Positions 32,307 through 40,474 of a stretch of DNA of 64,000 nucleotides are shown one piece after another. The translations under genes were made by a program, and so were the position numbers. How positions within the stretch are numbered: position 1 is the stretch's first letter; each line of letters begins with the position of its first letter. The notes below the pieces were generated by a model. That model had not been told where the DNA came from. It searched no databases and was given only the letters and a program-made list of their open reading frames with translations. This stretch comes from Chloroflexaceae bacterium (GTDB taxonomy: Bacteria; Chloroflexota; Chloroflexia; Chloroflexales; Chloroflexaceae): contig JANWYD010000008.1 of assembly GCA_025057155.1 (NCBI GenBank), positions 62,001 to 126,000 of the forward strand, written 5' to 3'.

Positions 32307-33827
32307 ATGATGGCCCGTGAGCCCGTGACCCGCACGTTGCTCGACTTGCTCGACAATGGCCTTGCTGACCAGCCCGCGATCCTGGCCCCCGGCCGCCCGC
32401 CGATAACGTATGCCGCGCTGCGGACGAATGTGGCCGACCTGGCGGCGCAGTTGCAGGCCCTGGGCCTCGCCCGGGGCGACCGCATCGCCCTGGCGCTGCC
32501 CAACGGCCCGGAAATGGCGGTCGCCTTCCTGGCCGCCGCCACCGCCGCTACCGCCGCGCCCCTCAATCCGAAGTACCGGCAGGAGGAGTTCGCCTTCTAC
32601 TACGAAGACACGCGGGCCAGGGCGCTGATCGTCCCGCCCGGCGCCCTGCCCGAAGCCCGCGCGGCCATGCTCCCCGGCATGCTGCTGATCGAGGTCGAAA
32701 CGCATGCGGATGGCGCCGTCGCCTTCCACGCCGACCATCCCCTCGCCCCCGGCGTCACCCCCGATTTTGCCCGCCCCGATGATGTGGCGATGATCCTCCA
32801 CACCAGCGGCACCACCAGCCGCCCCAAGCGCGTGCCCATCCGCCATCGCAACCTGGCCACGTCAACCGCCAATATTGCCGCAACCTGCCAGCTTGGCCCC
32901 GACGACCGGGCGCTCTGCGTGATGCCGCTGTTCCATGTTCATGGCATCGTTGCCTCGTTGTTGAGCACGCTGGCCACCGGCGGTGCGGTGATCTGCCCGC
33001 CCGGCTTCGACGCGCTCAAGTTCTGGCAGTGGGTCGAGACGTTCCGGCCCACCTGGTACTCCGCCGTACCCACCATGCATCAGGCCCTCCTCGCAAGGGC
33101 CGAACGCAACCTGGCGACCATCCAGGCCCACCCCTTCCGCTTCATCCGCTCCAGCAGCGCCCCTCTGCCGCCCGTGGTCATGGAACGCATGGAGGCGGTT
33201 TTCGGCGCGCCGGTGCTCGAAAGCTACGGCATGACCGAAGCCAGCCACCAGATGACCTCCAACCCTCTCCCGCCCGCCCCGCGCAAGCCGGGCAGCGTCG
33301 GCCTCGGCTTCGGTGTGGACGTGGCGATCATGGACGAGAACGGTCGCCTGCTCCCCTGCGGAGCGAAGGGCGAAGTGGTGGTGCGGGGCGGCAATGTCGT
33401 TGATGGTTACGAAAACAACCCGGAGGCCAATGCCGCGGCCTTCGTGAACGGCTGGTTCCGCACCGGCGACCAGGGCTTCCTCGATGCCGAGGGCTACCTG
33501 ACGCTCACCGGGCGGATCAAGGAATTGATCAATCGCGGTGGCGAAAAGATTTCACCCCTGGAAATTGACGATGTGCTCCTGCGTCATCCCGCCGTGGCCG
33601 AGGCTCTGGCCTTTGCCGTCCCCCATCCCACCCTCGGTGAAGAGGTGCACGCCGCTGTGGTGCTCAAAGGCGAGGCCGCCGAACGTGAACTGCGCGACCA
33701 CTGCGCCCGCTTCCTGGCCGACTTTAAGGTGCCCCGCCGGATCCATGTCCTCGAAGCCCTCCCCCGTGGCCCCACGGGCAAGCTTCAACGCATCACCATG
33801 GCCAAAACACTCGGCCTGGCCGAGTAA
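32307..33827 (+). CDS. AMP-forming acyl-CoA synthetase, Pcs60/oxalyl-CoA synthetase-like
   Basis: ANL-superfamily adenylating enzyme: acid plus ATP gives an acyl-AMP, then an acyl-CoA. The 506-residue protein has the P-loop-like LHTSGTTSRPKRVP, PLFHVHGIVASLLSTLATGG, the adenine motif ESYGMTEASHQM, TGDQGFLDAEGYLTLTGRIK (hinge Asp/Arg) and PRGPTGKLQRI with the catalytic Lys. The SGTTSRPK and FHVHGI wording and the short length are closest in my memory to the Pcs60/AAE3 oxalate-CoA ligase group. Substrate remains inferred. AGGAG precedes ATG 32307. It follows the gamma-glutamyltransferase gene by 196 bases. Confidence 0.88.
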   Translation: MMAREPVTRTLLDLLDNGLADQPAILAPGRPPITYAALRTNVADLAAQLQALGLARGDRIALALPNGPEMAVAFLAAATAATAAPLNPKYRQEEFAFYYEDTRARALIVPPGALPEARAAMLPGMLLIEVETHADGAVAFHADHPLAPGVTPDFARPDDVAMILHTSGTTSRPKRVPIRHRNLATSTANIAATCQLGPDDRALCVMPLFHVHGIVASLLSTLATGGAVICPPGFDALKFWQWVETFRPTWYSAVPTMHQALLARAERNLATIQAHPFRFIRSSSAPLPPVVMERMEAVFGAPVLESYGMTEASHQMTSNPLPPAPRKPGSVGLGFGVDVAIMDENGRLLPCGAKGEVVVRGGNVVDGYENNPEANAAAFVNGWFRTGDQGFLDAEGYLTLTGRIKELINRGGEKISPLEIDDVLLRHPAVAEALAFAVPHPTLGEEVHAAVVLKGEAAERELRDHCARFLADFKVPRRIHVLEALPRGPTGKLQRITMAKTLGLAE

Positions 33828-33924
33828 TACCGATTGACGGGACGCGGCTGGCGATGATGCCTGCGCTCCCCGGCGCTTCTAGCATCAGCGTGCCTTGTGC
33901 ACTCGCAGGAATGAGGATTGACCC

Positions 33925-34884
33925 ATGGCCACCGTGTTCGCCGACGAACGCCGCCTCAGCCCGTATTTGCGCTTCTCCCGCGCCGAATGGGCGCGTCTCC
34001 GTGATGGCGCTGAATTGCCGATCTCCGAAGAGGAACTCGAACACCTGGTTAGCCTGAGCGACTCGGTTTCAATGCAGGAGGTGGCCGATATTTACCTTCC
34101 CCTGACCCGCCTGCTCCAACTGTACTTCGAGGCGTCGCAGCAACTGTACCAGGTCACTAATGTCTTTCTCGACTATCCCTCCGCCAGCCGTGTGCCCTAT
34201 GTTATCGGCATTGCCGGCAGCGTCGCCGTGGGTAAGAGCAGCACTGCCCGCATCCTCCAGGCGCTCCTCAGCCGCCAGTCGGGCAATCTGAAGGTCGATC
34301 TGGTCCCGACTGATGGCTTTCTGTACCCTAACCGCGTGCTCCAGCAACGCGGCATCATGCACCGCAAGGGCTTCCCTGAAAGCTATGACCGCCGCCGCTT
34401 GCTCCAGTTCATGGCCGATGTCAAGTCGGGGGTGCCGCGCCTGGAGGTGCCGGTCTACTCGCACCTGATCTACGATATCGTGCCCAATGAGACCCGCGTT
34501 ATTGACCGGCCCGACATCCTCATCGTCGAGGGGCTGAACGTGCTGCAACGCGGCGGACGCTCCTGCCGCGCGCCGCAGATGTTTGTGTCGGATTTCTTCG
34601 ATTTTTCGATCTATGTGGATGCCGATGAGTTGCTGCTGCAACAGTGGTACGTCGAGCGCTTCCTGCGCCTGCGCGAGACGGCCTTCCGCGATCCGTCGTC
34701 GTTCTTCCGCCGCTACGCCGAGTTGAGCGTGGAGGAGGCCATCGCCACCGCCCGGCGCATCTGGCGCGAGATCAACTACGTGAACCTGAAGCAGAACATC
34801 GAGCCGACCCGCGAACGGGCCGATCTGATCCTGGAGAAGGGTCCGCGGCACACGTTGGAGCGGGTCTATTTGCGGAAGCTGTAA
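33925..34884 (+). CDS. coaA: Pantothenate kinase, type I
   Basis: Phosphorylates pantothenate, the first and usually rate-limiting step of coenzyme A synthesis. The 319-residue product matches type I (CoaA) enzymes: [19 protein letters not shown], the P-loop GSVAVGKSS (98-106), [39 protein letters not shown] and [12 protein letters not shown]. Type I enzymes are feedback-inhibited by CoA. panE begins three bases after its stop, so the pair are one operon devoted to pantothenate/CoA. Confidence 0.96.
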   Translation: MATVFADERRLSPYLRFSRAEWARLRDGAELPISEEELEHLVSLSDSVSMQEVADIYLPLTRLLQLYFEASQQLYQVTNVFLDYPSASRVPYVIGIAGSVAVGKSSTARILQALLSRQSGNLKVDLVPTDGFLYPNRVLQQRGIMHRKGFPESYDRRRLLQFMADVKSGVPRLEVPVYSHLIYDIVPNETRVIDRPDILIVEGLNVLQRGGRSCRAPQMFVSDFFDFSIYVDADELLLQQWYVERFLRLRETAFRDPSSFFRRYAELSVEEAIATARRIWREINYVNLKQNIEPTRERADLILEKGPRHTLERVYLRKL

Positions 34885-34887
34885 GCT

Positions 34888-35868
34888 ATGCGGATCTGTA
34901 TCGTTGGCGCCGGGGCGATCGGCGGCTTCCTGGGGGTGAAGCTGGCCCGCGCCGGGGCCGAGGTGACGCTGATCGCTCGCGGCGCCCATCTTGAGGCCAT
35001 CCGGCGCGAGGGCCTCAGCGTGGAGTACGCCGACGGGCAGCGCGAGACGGCGCGCCCGGCCCGCGCCACCGCCGACCTGGCCGAGGCCGGCCCCCACGAG
35101 TATGTGATCGTGGCCGTCAAGGCCCAGAGCCTGCCCGCCCTGGCTGCGCCCATGCGCGCGCTCTACGCCCCCGACACCGCCGTGGTCTACGCCCAGAACG
35201 GCATTCCCTGGTGGTACTTCTACCGCCACGGCGGTCCCCACGAAGGCCGCCGCCTGGAGAGCGTTGACCCCGGCGGGGTGATCGCCGCCCACACCGAACC
35301 CGAGCGCGTCATTGGCTGCGTGGTTTACCCCGCCGCCGAGATCGTCCGCCCCGGGGTGATCCGCCACATCGAGGGCAACCGCTTCACCCTCGGCGAGCCC
35401 GACGGCGCCCGCACCGAGCGGGTGACCCGCCTGTCTCACCTGATGACCGCCGCGGGGCTGAAGGCCCCCGTGCGCCCGCGCATCCGCAACGAGTTGTGGG
35501 TCAAGCTGTGGGGCAACCTGGCCTTCAACCCCATCAGCGCCCTCACCCGCGCCACCCTCGACGCCATCGTCGCCGAACCGCTGACCCGCGCCCTGGCGGT
35601 GGCGATGATGGCCGAGGCCCAGCAGATCGCCGAGGCCCTCGGCATCGAGTTCGGCATCAGCATCGAGCAGCGCATCAAGGGCGCCGAGGAGGTCGGCGCG
35701 CATAAGACCTCCATGCTCCAGGACATCGAAGCGGGCCGCCCGACCGAGGTTGACGCCATGGTCGGCGCGGTGATCGAGCTGGGCCGCCTGGTCGGCGTCG
35801 CCACGCCGCACATTGACGCCATCTACGCCACGGTCAAGCTGCTGGAGCGCACGGTTGCGGGAAGGTGA
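34888..35868 (+). CDS. panE: 2-Dehydropantoate 2-reductase (ketopantoate reductase)
   Basis: NADPH-dependent reduction of ketopantoate to pantoate. The 326-residue protein starts MRICIVGAGAIGGFLGVKLA with the GxGxxG nucleotide motif at 7-12. VIVAVKAQSLPAL, YAQNGIPWWYFY, and the catalytic Lys region NELWVKLWGNLAFNPISALT follow, then HKTSMLQDIEAGRPTEVDAM, a strongly conserved substrate-contact stretch. It is translated right behind coaA (three-base gap). Several PanE paralogues reduce other 2-oxoacids, but the coaA partner supports a true pantothenate role. Confidence 0.93.
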   Translation: MRICIVGAGAIGGFLGVKLARAGAEVTLIARGAHLEAIRREGLSVEYADGQRETARPARATADLAEAGPHEYVIVAVKAQSLPALAAPMRALYAPDTAVVYAQNGIPWWYFYRHGGPHEGRRLESVDPGGVIAAHTEPERVIGCVVYPAAEIVRPGVIRHIEGNRFTLGEPDGARTERVTRLSHLMTAAGLKAPVRPRIRNELWVKLWGNLAFNPISALTRATLDAIVAEPLTRALAVAMMAEAQQIAEALGIEFGISIEQRIKGAEEVGAHKTSMLQDIEAGRPTEVDAMVGAVIELGRLVGVATPHIDAIYATVKLLERTVAGR

Positions 35869-36501
35869 TCGTGGGGAAACCTGCGTTCCCCGCCTTCCTG
35901 CAGGAGTTATTCAGATAGGCTCTAAAGCCCTCGCTCAGAACGTGGAAGCCCCGCTTCCCCCTCCTGGCGCGGTAGACCCCGCGCTCCGCTCGGGGTGACA
36001 AACACCGGGAAACTTCGTTCACAAACTGGCCTATGAATAGCGGTTCCTTGATGCCCTTCCCCTGCGCCAGGGCCATGCGTTCCCCGCGCGGCGCCGCGCG
36101 GCGCCGACGCCGCGCCGAGGGAGCGGGCCGGGCGTGCGGCGCCGCCTGCTACGCCCTACCGGTAATACTACAGTAATACGCGTACCAGCATACTTGTTGG
36201 CAGATACGGGACGATCCCGCATCTCTTCCGGCGGTCCGATCGGCGCCGCCGCTACGTCCCGACCGCTGCGCGACATGCCGTAGCCTTGATCCCGCCACGG
36301 TCAGGCTAGAACAGAGTTGTCCGGCGACTTTACTGCCCATCCCCCGCGCCTGAACGCCCGTCGCACAAACGGTCGGCCAATTTCTCGCGCAGCCGGCCCA
36401 TCCCCCGCGCCTGAACGCCCGTCCCTGATTGCCGGTCCAATCATTTCGCTCATCGGTCGTCTGGACATCGTTGTTGTACATCGGAGAAGGAAGACCACCG
36501 T
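35869..36501. other. Long intergenic region with direct repeats and palindromes
   Basis: 633 bases without a gene. GTGGGGAAACCTGCGTTCCC (35871-35890) is a degenerate copy of the GGGGAAACC palindrome. Around 36070-36115 there are repeated GCGCGGCGCC units. A 28-base direct repeat occurs at 36335-36362 and 36396-36423. An AT-richer patch near 36165-36190 (TAATACTACAGTAATACGCG) may hold a promoter. Confidence 0.5.
36335..36423. repeat. 28-base direct repeat, two copies
   Basis: Copies at 36335-36362 and 36396-36423 are identical over 28 bases (beginning GCCCATCCCCCGCGCC and ending AACGCCCGTC), 61 bases apart. They are followed by short similar stretches but not by further copies, so this is not a CRISPR array. 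Confidence 0.7.
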
Positions 36502-38517
36502 ATGCACATCCGAACCTGGACCATCACCCTCGTCTTAACCCTCAGCGTTCTCCTCGGCGGCGTCCGCGTCACGGCCCAGCCGCCGCGCCCGAGCGAGGCC
36601 CCCGCGCCCGCCGCCACCCCTGTAGAAACCTTGCTCAACCCCGACGGCACCCTGCGGCTCGACGGCTCGTTCAGCGGCGCGCTCGACGTGAGCGGCTGGC
36701 AGGTCACCCTCGACCCCGAACAGGGGCCGATCTTCCAGTCCCAGAGCGGCGCGCCCCGGTGGACCAACCTGGGGTCTATGCCCGACGGCGCTCTCAACAA
36801 CCAGGTCCTCGCCCTGGCGGTGAGCGGCACAGACGTGTATGTGGGCGGCAGTTTCACCAACGTCGCAGGCATTCCTCAGGCCGACTATGTCGCGCGCTGG
36901 GACACCACGACCAACACCTGGAGCGCCCTCGGCGGCGACGCTAACGGCGCGCTGGACTTCGGCAGCGTGGTCCACGCCCTGGCGGTGAGCGGCAGCAACG
37001 TGTATGTGGGCGGCAGCTTCTGGGACGCCGCGGGCATCCCCCAGGCCGACCTTGTGGCGCGCTGGAATGCGACCACCAACACCTGGAGCGCCCTGGGGGG
37101 CAGCGGCAGCAACGGCGCGCTCACCGGCGGGGTCGGCGCCCTGGCGGTGAGCGGCAGCAACGTGTATGTGGGCGGCAACTTCCAGAATGCAGCGGGCCTC
37201 GTCCGGGCCGACTTCGTGGCCCGCCTGGATACGACTACCAACACCTGGAGCGCCCTCGGCGGTGGCAGCAGTACCAGCGGCGCGCTCACCGGCGGGGTCA
37301 GAGCCGTGGCGGTGAGCGGCGGCGAACTGTTCGTGGGCGGCGATTTCTGGAGCGCTGCGAACATCTTCGAAGCCACCTTCGCCGCGCGCTGGAACGGCAG
37401 CGCCTGGAGCGCCCTGGAAGCCGGCGGCGGCTACGCCGCACCGTCCGGTAATGTCTATGCCCTGGCGGTGAGCGGCAGCGACGTGTACGTGGGTGGCCGC
37501 TTCTGGAACGCCGCGGGTATCCCCCAGGCCGACTACGTGGCGCGCTGGAATAGTATGACCAACACCTGGAGCGCCCTCGGCGGCGGCGTTGACGGCGCAC
37601 TCGATGGCGAGGTCACCGCCCTGGCGGTGAACGGCGGCGACGTGTACGCGGGCGGCAGGTTCACCGACGCCGCAGGCATTCCCGAAGCCGACTATGTGGC
37701 GCGCTGGGACGGGAGCAGTTGGAGCGCCCTGGGGGGCAGCGGCGGCAACGGCGCGCTAAACGACACGGTCACCGCCCTGGCGGTGAACGGCGGCGACGTG
37801 TACGCGGGCGGCTGGTTCACCGACGCCGCGGGCATTCCCGAAGCCGACTACGTGGCGCGCTGGAATGGGAGCAGTTGGAGCGCCCTGGGGGGCAGCGGCG
37901 GCAACGGCGCGCTGAACAACGGAGTCAGATCCCTGACGGTGAGCGGCAACGACCTGTTTGCAGGCGGCTTCTTCCAGGATGCTGCCGGCAACCTGGCCGC
38001 CGATTTCGTCGCCGCCTATGCCACGCCGCCGTCCGTCAGCGCCATCACCCGCGTCAACCCGAATCCCACCTCCGCCGCCAGCGTGCAGTTCCAGGTCGCC
38101 TTCGACGAGCCAGTCACCGGTGTGGCCGCCAGCGACTTCACCCTGACGACCACCGGCAGTCTGAGCGGGGCCAGCGTCACCGGCGTGAGCGGCAGCGGCG
38201 CGACCTACACGGTCACCGTCGCTACCGGGACCGGGGACGGCACGCTGCGCCTCGATGTGCCCGCCGGGGCGACCATCGCCGACCTGGCCGGATTGAACGT
38301 GAGCAACCTGCCCTTCACCAGCGGGCAGGCGTACACCGTGAATAGGGGCGGGGGCAGCCTGATCCCGACACCGATGCCTCCGGTCGTGAACCCAACCCCC
38401 ACCCCGATGCCTCCGGTCGTGAACCCAACCCCCACCCCGATGCCCCCCGTCGCGACCCCCACGCCTCCGGGCGGCGGCGCGCCGGTCAGGGTCTACCTGC
38501 CGCTGGCGCAGCGCTGA
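36502..38517 (+). CDS. Secreted propeller-like repeat protein with Big/Ig-like domain and YLPLAQR tail
   Basis: 671 residues. A signal peptide (TWTITLVLTLSVLLGGVRVTA) is followed by seven full and one partial repeat of about 47-53 residues (near 95-500), each with the pattern ALAVSG-DVYVGG-F--AAGIP-ADYVARW----WSALGG, suggesting a beta-propeller. Repeats six and seven are almost identical, a sign of recent duplication. An Ig/Big-like domain (about 505-610, FDEPVTGVAASDFTLTT) follows, then PT-rich repeats (NPTPTPMPPV) and the end VRVYLPLAQR. A surface-attached or exported adhesin or binding protein is likely; the ligand is unknown. A good ribosome site (GGAGAAGGAAG) precedes ATG 36502. Confidence 0.82.
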   Translation: MHIRTWTITLVLTLSVLLGGVRVTAQPPRPSEAPAPAATPVETLLNPDGTLRLDGSFSGALDVSGWQVTLDPEQGPIFQSQSGAPRWTNLGSMPDGALNNQVLALAVSGTDVYVGGSFTNVAGIPQADYVARWDTTTNTWSALGGDANGALDFGSVVHALAVSGSNVYVGGSFWDAAGIPQADLVARWNATTNTWSALGGSGSNGALTGGVGALAVSGSNVYVGGNFQNAAGLVRADFVARLDTTTNTWSALGGGSSTSGALTGGVRAVAVSGGELFVGGDFWSAANIFEATFAARWNGSAWSALEAGGGYAAPSGNVYALAVSGSDVYVGGRFWNAAGIPQADYVARWNSMTNTWSALGGGVDGALDGEVTALAVNGGDVYAGGRFTDAAGIPEADYVARWDGSSWSALGGSGGNGALNDTVTALAVNGGDVYAGGWFTDAAGIPEADYVARWNGSSWSALGGSGGNGALNNGVRSLTVSGNDLFAGGFFQDAAGNLAADFVAAYATPPSVSAITRVNPNPTSAASVQFQVAFDEPVTGVAASDFTLTTTGSLSGASVTGVSGSGATYTVTVATGTGDGTLRLDVPAGATIADLAGLNVSNLPFTSGQAYTVNRGGGSLIPTPMPPVVNPTPTPMPPVVNPTPTPMPPVATPTPPGGGAPVRVYLPLAQR

Positions 38518-38543
38518 GTGCCGGTTCGGATAGCGGTTCTGCG

Positions 38544-38574
38544 GGGTCCGGGAGCATACAACGCTCCCGGACCC
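38544..38574. terminator. Perfect 12-bp hairpin after the repeat-protein gene
   Basis: GGGTCCGGGAGC (38544-38555) and GCTCCCGGACCC (38563-38574) pair perfectly around ATACAAC, 27 bases past the stop. Only a weak TTG follows. A similar but imperfect CCGGGAG/CTCCCGG hairpin lies near 56412-56436. Confidence 0.6.
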
Positions 38575-38647
38575 TTGCTGTGTCATGCCATGCAGGGTAC
38601 CCGCACCGGCGCATTTATGCAATTCCTGAACAGGGCGCAGCAATGCA

Positions 38648-38664
38648 GCAACCCGGAGGGTTGC
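38648..38664. repeat. GCAACCC-GGA-GGGTTGC hairpin core
   Basis: Perfect 7-bp stem with loop GGA, identical in core to 28299-28347 and 45971-45997. It lies in a spacer and does not flank a gene end directly. Confidence 0.55.
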
Positions 38665-38700
38665 GCCCAGGAAAAGAGGATTTCCCCGCGCCCCGAATTT

Positions 38701-38737
38701 CCACCATTCGAAATATTATTTCGCATGGTGGTTTTTT
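38701..38737 (+). terminator. Rho-independent terminator with T6 tract
   Basis: CCACCATTCGAAAT (38701-38714), loop ATT, and ATTTCGCATGGTGG (38718-38731) form a 14-bp stem with one mismatch, followed at once by TTTTTT (38732-38737). It is the clearest intrinsic terminator in the window and isolates the glycolate oxidase operon from upstream transcription. Confidence 0.85.
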
Positions 38738-38745
38738 GATTCCCG

Positions 38746-38754
38746 TGATACAAT
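38746..38754 (+). promoter_or_regulatory. Extended -10 promoter of the glycolate oxidase operon
   Basis: TGATACAAT (TGn plus TACAAT) begins nine bases after the T tract of the terminator, 262 bases upstream of glcD. This implies a leader of about 250 bases, which holds a C/G-rich hairpin (38805-38878), a GGGGAAACC palindrome copy (38927-38948) and GGGAGGGT-GCA-ACCCTCCC (38964-38982) followed by TTTTTT. Confidence 0.55.
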
Positions 38755-38963
38755 GGTGCCACGCGCTCTCGGTAGCCTGTGAAGTAAGTTTCCTTGCATT
38801 TCCCCCCTCCCAGCCTCCCCCCAGCGGGGGGAGGAGTTCGACTCCCTCCCCCAGCGGGGGAGGGCTGGGGAGGGGGGCGGGGGTGTAGCGAAAGACTTGC
38901 TTTACAGACTACTCATTACAGGGAAAGAGGGGTTAACCAGGTTTCCCCGCGTCCTGGCCCCAG

Positions 38964-38996
38964 GGGAGGGTGCAACCCTCCCAGGAAAACTTTTTT
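38964..38996 (+). promoter_or_regulatory. Possible attenuator hairpin in the glcD leader
   Basis: GGGAGGGT (38964-38971) and ACCCTCCC (38975-38982) pair around GCA; TTTTTT (38991-38996) follows after eight bases. It lies 20 bases before the glcD start. The gap between stem and T tract makes termination uncertain. Confidence 0.3.
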
Positions 38997-39015
38997 ACTG
39001 CTGAAGGAAGTGACC

Positions 39016-40464
39016 ATGAACCGCTCCCAGCTCATCGAGGAGTTGCGGCGCATCGTCGGTCCCGCCGGAGTGGTGGCCGACCCCGTGGCCCTGATGACCT
39101 ACGACGCCGATGGCTGTGTGATGGATACCGGCGAGCCGCAGGTGGTGGTGCTGCCCGCCAGTGCTGAACAGGTCAGCGGCGTGGTGCGCCTGGCCTCGCG
39201 CTACGGCGTGCCTATTGTGCCCCGCGGGGCCGGCACGGGTCTCTCCGGCGGCGCCACGCCCATCGGCGGGGGGATCGTCGTCAGCACGGCGCGGATGGAC
39301 CGGGTGCTCGAAATTGACGCGCGCAATGGCCGGGCGCTCTGCCAGCCGGGGGTGATCAACTGGGAACTGTCGCAGGCGGTCAGGCCGTATGGCTACCAGT
39401 TCGCTCCTGATCCCTCCTCGCAAAAGGCCTGCACCGTCGGCGGCAATATCGCCAACAACGCCGGCGGCCCCCACTGTCTCAAGTATGGCACGACCGCGAG
39501 CCACGTGCTGGGGGTGCAGATGGTGCTGCCTGATGGCTCGATCATCTGGACCGGGGACGGCAACCCCGCCCCGGTGGGTTACGATCTGACCGGGGTGATC
39601 ACCGGCAGCGAAGGCACCATCGGCCTGGTGACCGCCGCCTGGCTCAAGCTCACGCGGCTGCCGGAGGCGGTGCGGGTTGTGCTGGCCCTGTTTCCCGACA
39701 TCGCCGGGGCCTCGGCCAGCGTCTCGCAGGTGATCGCCAGCGGCTTCCTGCCCGCAGCGCTGGAGATTATGGACCGCCTGGCGATCAAGGCCGTCAACGA
39801 CATGTACAGACTCGGCCTCCCCGAACAGGCCGGCGCGGCGCTGCTCATCGAAGTGGACGGCGTGGACGATGGTCTGGATGAGTTGCTGGCCGACATGACC
39901 ACCGTCTGCTGGCGCAACGGGGCGCTGGATGTGCGCCCGGCGCGCACCCCGGCGGAGCAGAACCAGGTCTGGGCGGCGCGTAAGAACGCCTTCGGCGCGA
40001 TGGGTCGCCTGGCCCCGACCTACTACCTGGTTGATACGGTCGTCCCGCGCACCCGGCTGCCCTACACCATGGAGCAGGTCGGGCGCATCTCGCAGGAGCA
40101 CCGCCTGCCTATCGCCAATGTCTTCCACGCTGGCGACGGCAACCTGCACCCGATCATTCTCTTCGACCGGCGCGACCGCAGCCAGAACCAGCGGGCGCTA
40201 GAGGCGGCCACGGCGGTGATGCACGTGAGCATCGAGCAGGGCGGGGTAATCAGCGGCGAGCACGGCATCGGCGTCGAGAAGCAGGACTACATGACCCTGC
40301 TCTTCTCCACCGAGGACCTGGCGGCCATGGCCGGGCTGCACCAGAGCTTCGATCCCTACGACCTGTTCAATCCGGGCAAGGTCTTTCCGAAGGGGCGCGG
40401 TTGCGGCGAACTGGCCGCCCTGCGCCGGGCGGGCGTGGCCTGGAGCGAGTTGAAGAGCCGGTAG
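39016..40464 (+). CDS. glcD: FAD-linked oxidase, glycolate oxidase subunit GlcD-like
   Basis: Flavoprotein that oxidises a 2-hydroxyacid (glycolate or D-lactate) to the 2-oxoacid. The 482-residue protein has the PCMH-type FAD domain with [20 protein letters not shown] and [20 protein letters not shown], then [18 protein letters not shown], and the C-terminal FAD-oxidase domain with [17 protein letters not shown] and [15 protein letters not shown] (metal/substrate His motifs). It is the first gene of an operon: glcE starts 10 bases after its stop. AAGGAAG lies about six bases before ATG 39016. D-lactate dehydrogenases share this fold, so the true substrate is inferred from the GlcE and GlcF partners. 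Confidence 0.92.
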   Translation: MNRSQLIEELRRIVGPAGVVADPVALMTYDADGCVMDTGEPQVVVLPASAEQVSGVVRLASRYGVPIVPRGAGTGLSGGATPIGGGIVVSTARMDRVLEIDARNGRALCQPGVINWELSQAVRPYGYQFAPDPSSQKACTVGGNIANNAGGPHCLKYGTTASHVLGVQMVLPDGSIIWTGDGNPAPVGYDLTGVITGSEGTIGLVTAAWLKLTRLPEAVRVVLALFPDIAGASASVSQVIASGFLPAALEIMDRLAIKAVNDMYRLGLPEQAGAALLIEVDGVDDGLDELLADMTTVCWRNGALDVRPARTPAEQNQVWAARKNAFGAMGRLAPTYYLVDTVVPRTRLPYTMEQVGRISQEHRLPIANVFHAGDGNLHPIILFDRRDRSQNQRALEAATAVMHVSIEQGGVISGEHGIGVEKQDYMTLLFSTEDLAAMAGLHQSFDPYDLFNPGKVFPKGRGCGELAALRRAGVAWSELKSR

Positions 40465-40474
40465 GTGACGCCCT

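Larger units (their letters stand above)
38518..39015. other. Spacer with terminators, promoter and three repeat families
   Basis: 498 bases. In order: a hairpin (38544-38574), a GCAACCC hairpin (38648-38664), an intrinsic terminator (38701-38737), the extended -10 (38746-38754), C-run/G-run hairpins (38805-38878), a GGGGAAACC relative (38927-38948) and a small stem with a T6 tract (38964-38996) shortly before glcD. No gene seen. Confidence 0.6.

Noticed and set aside
34069-35811. Minus-strand open frame over coaA and panE (580 codons)
   Set aside because: His/Gln/Gly-rich with no domain; the plus strand encodes two well-known enzymes.
36335-36423. CRISPR array
   Set aside because: Only two repeats, no cas genes in the window, and the rest of the spacing does not continue.
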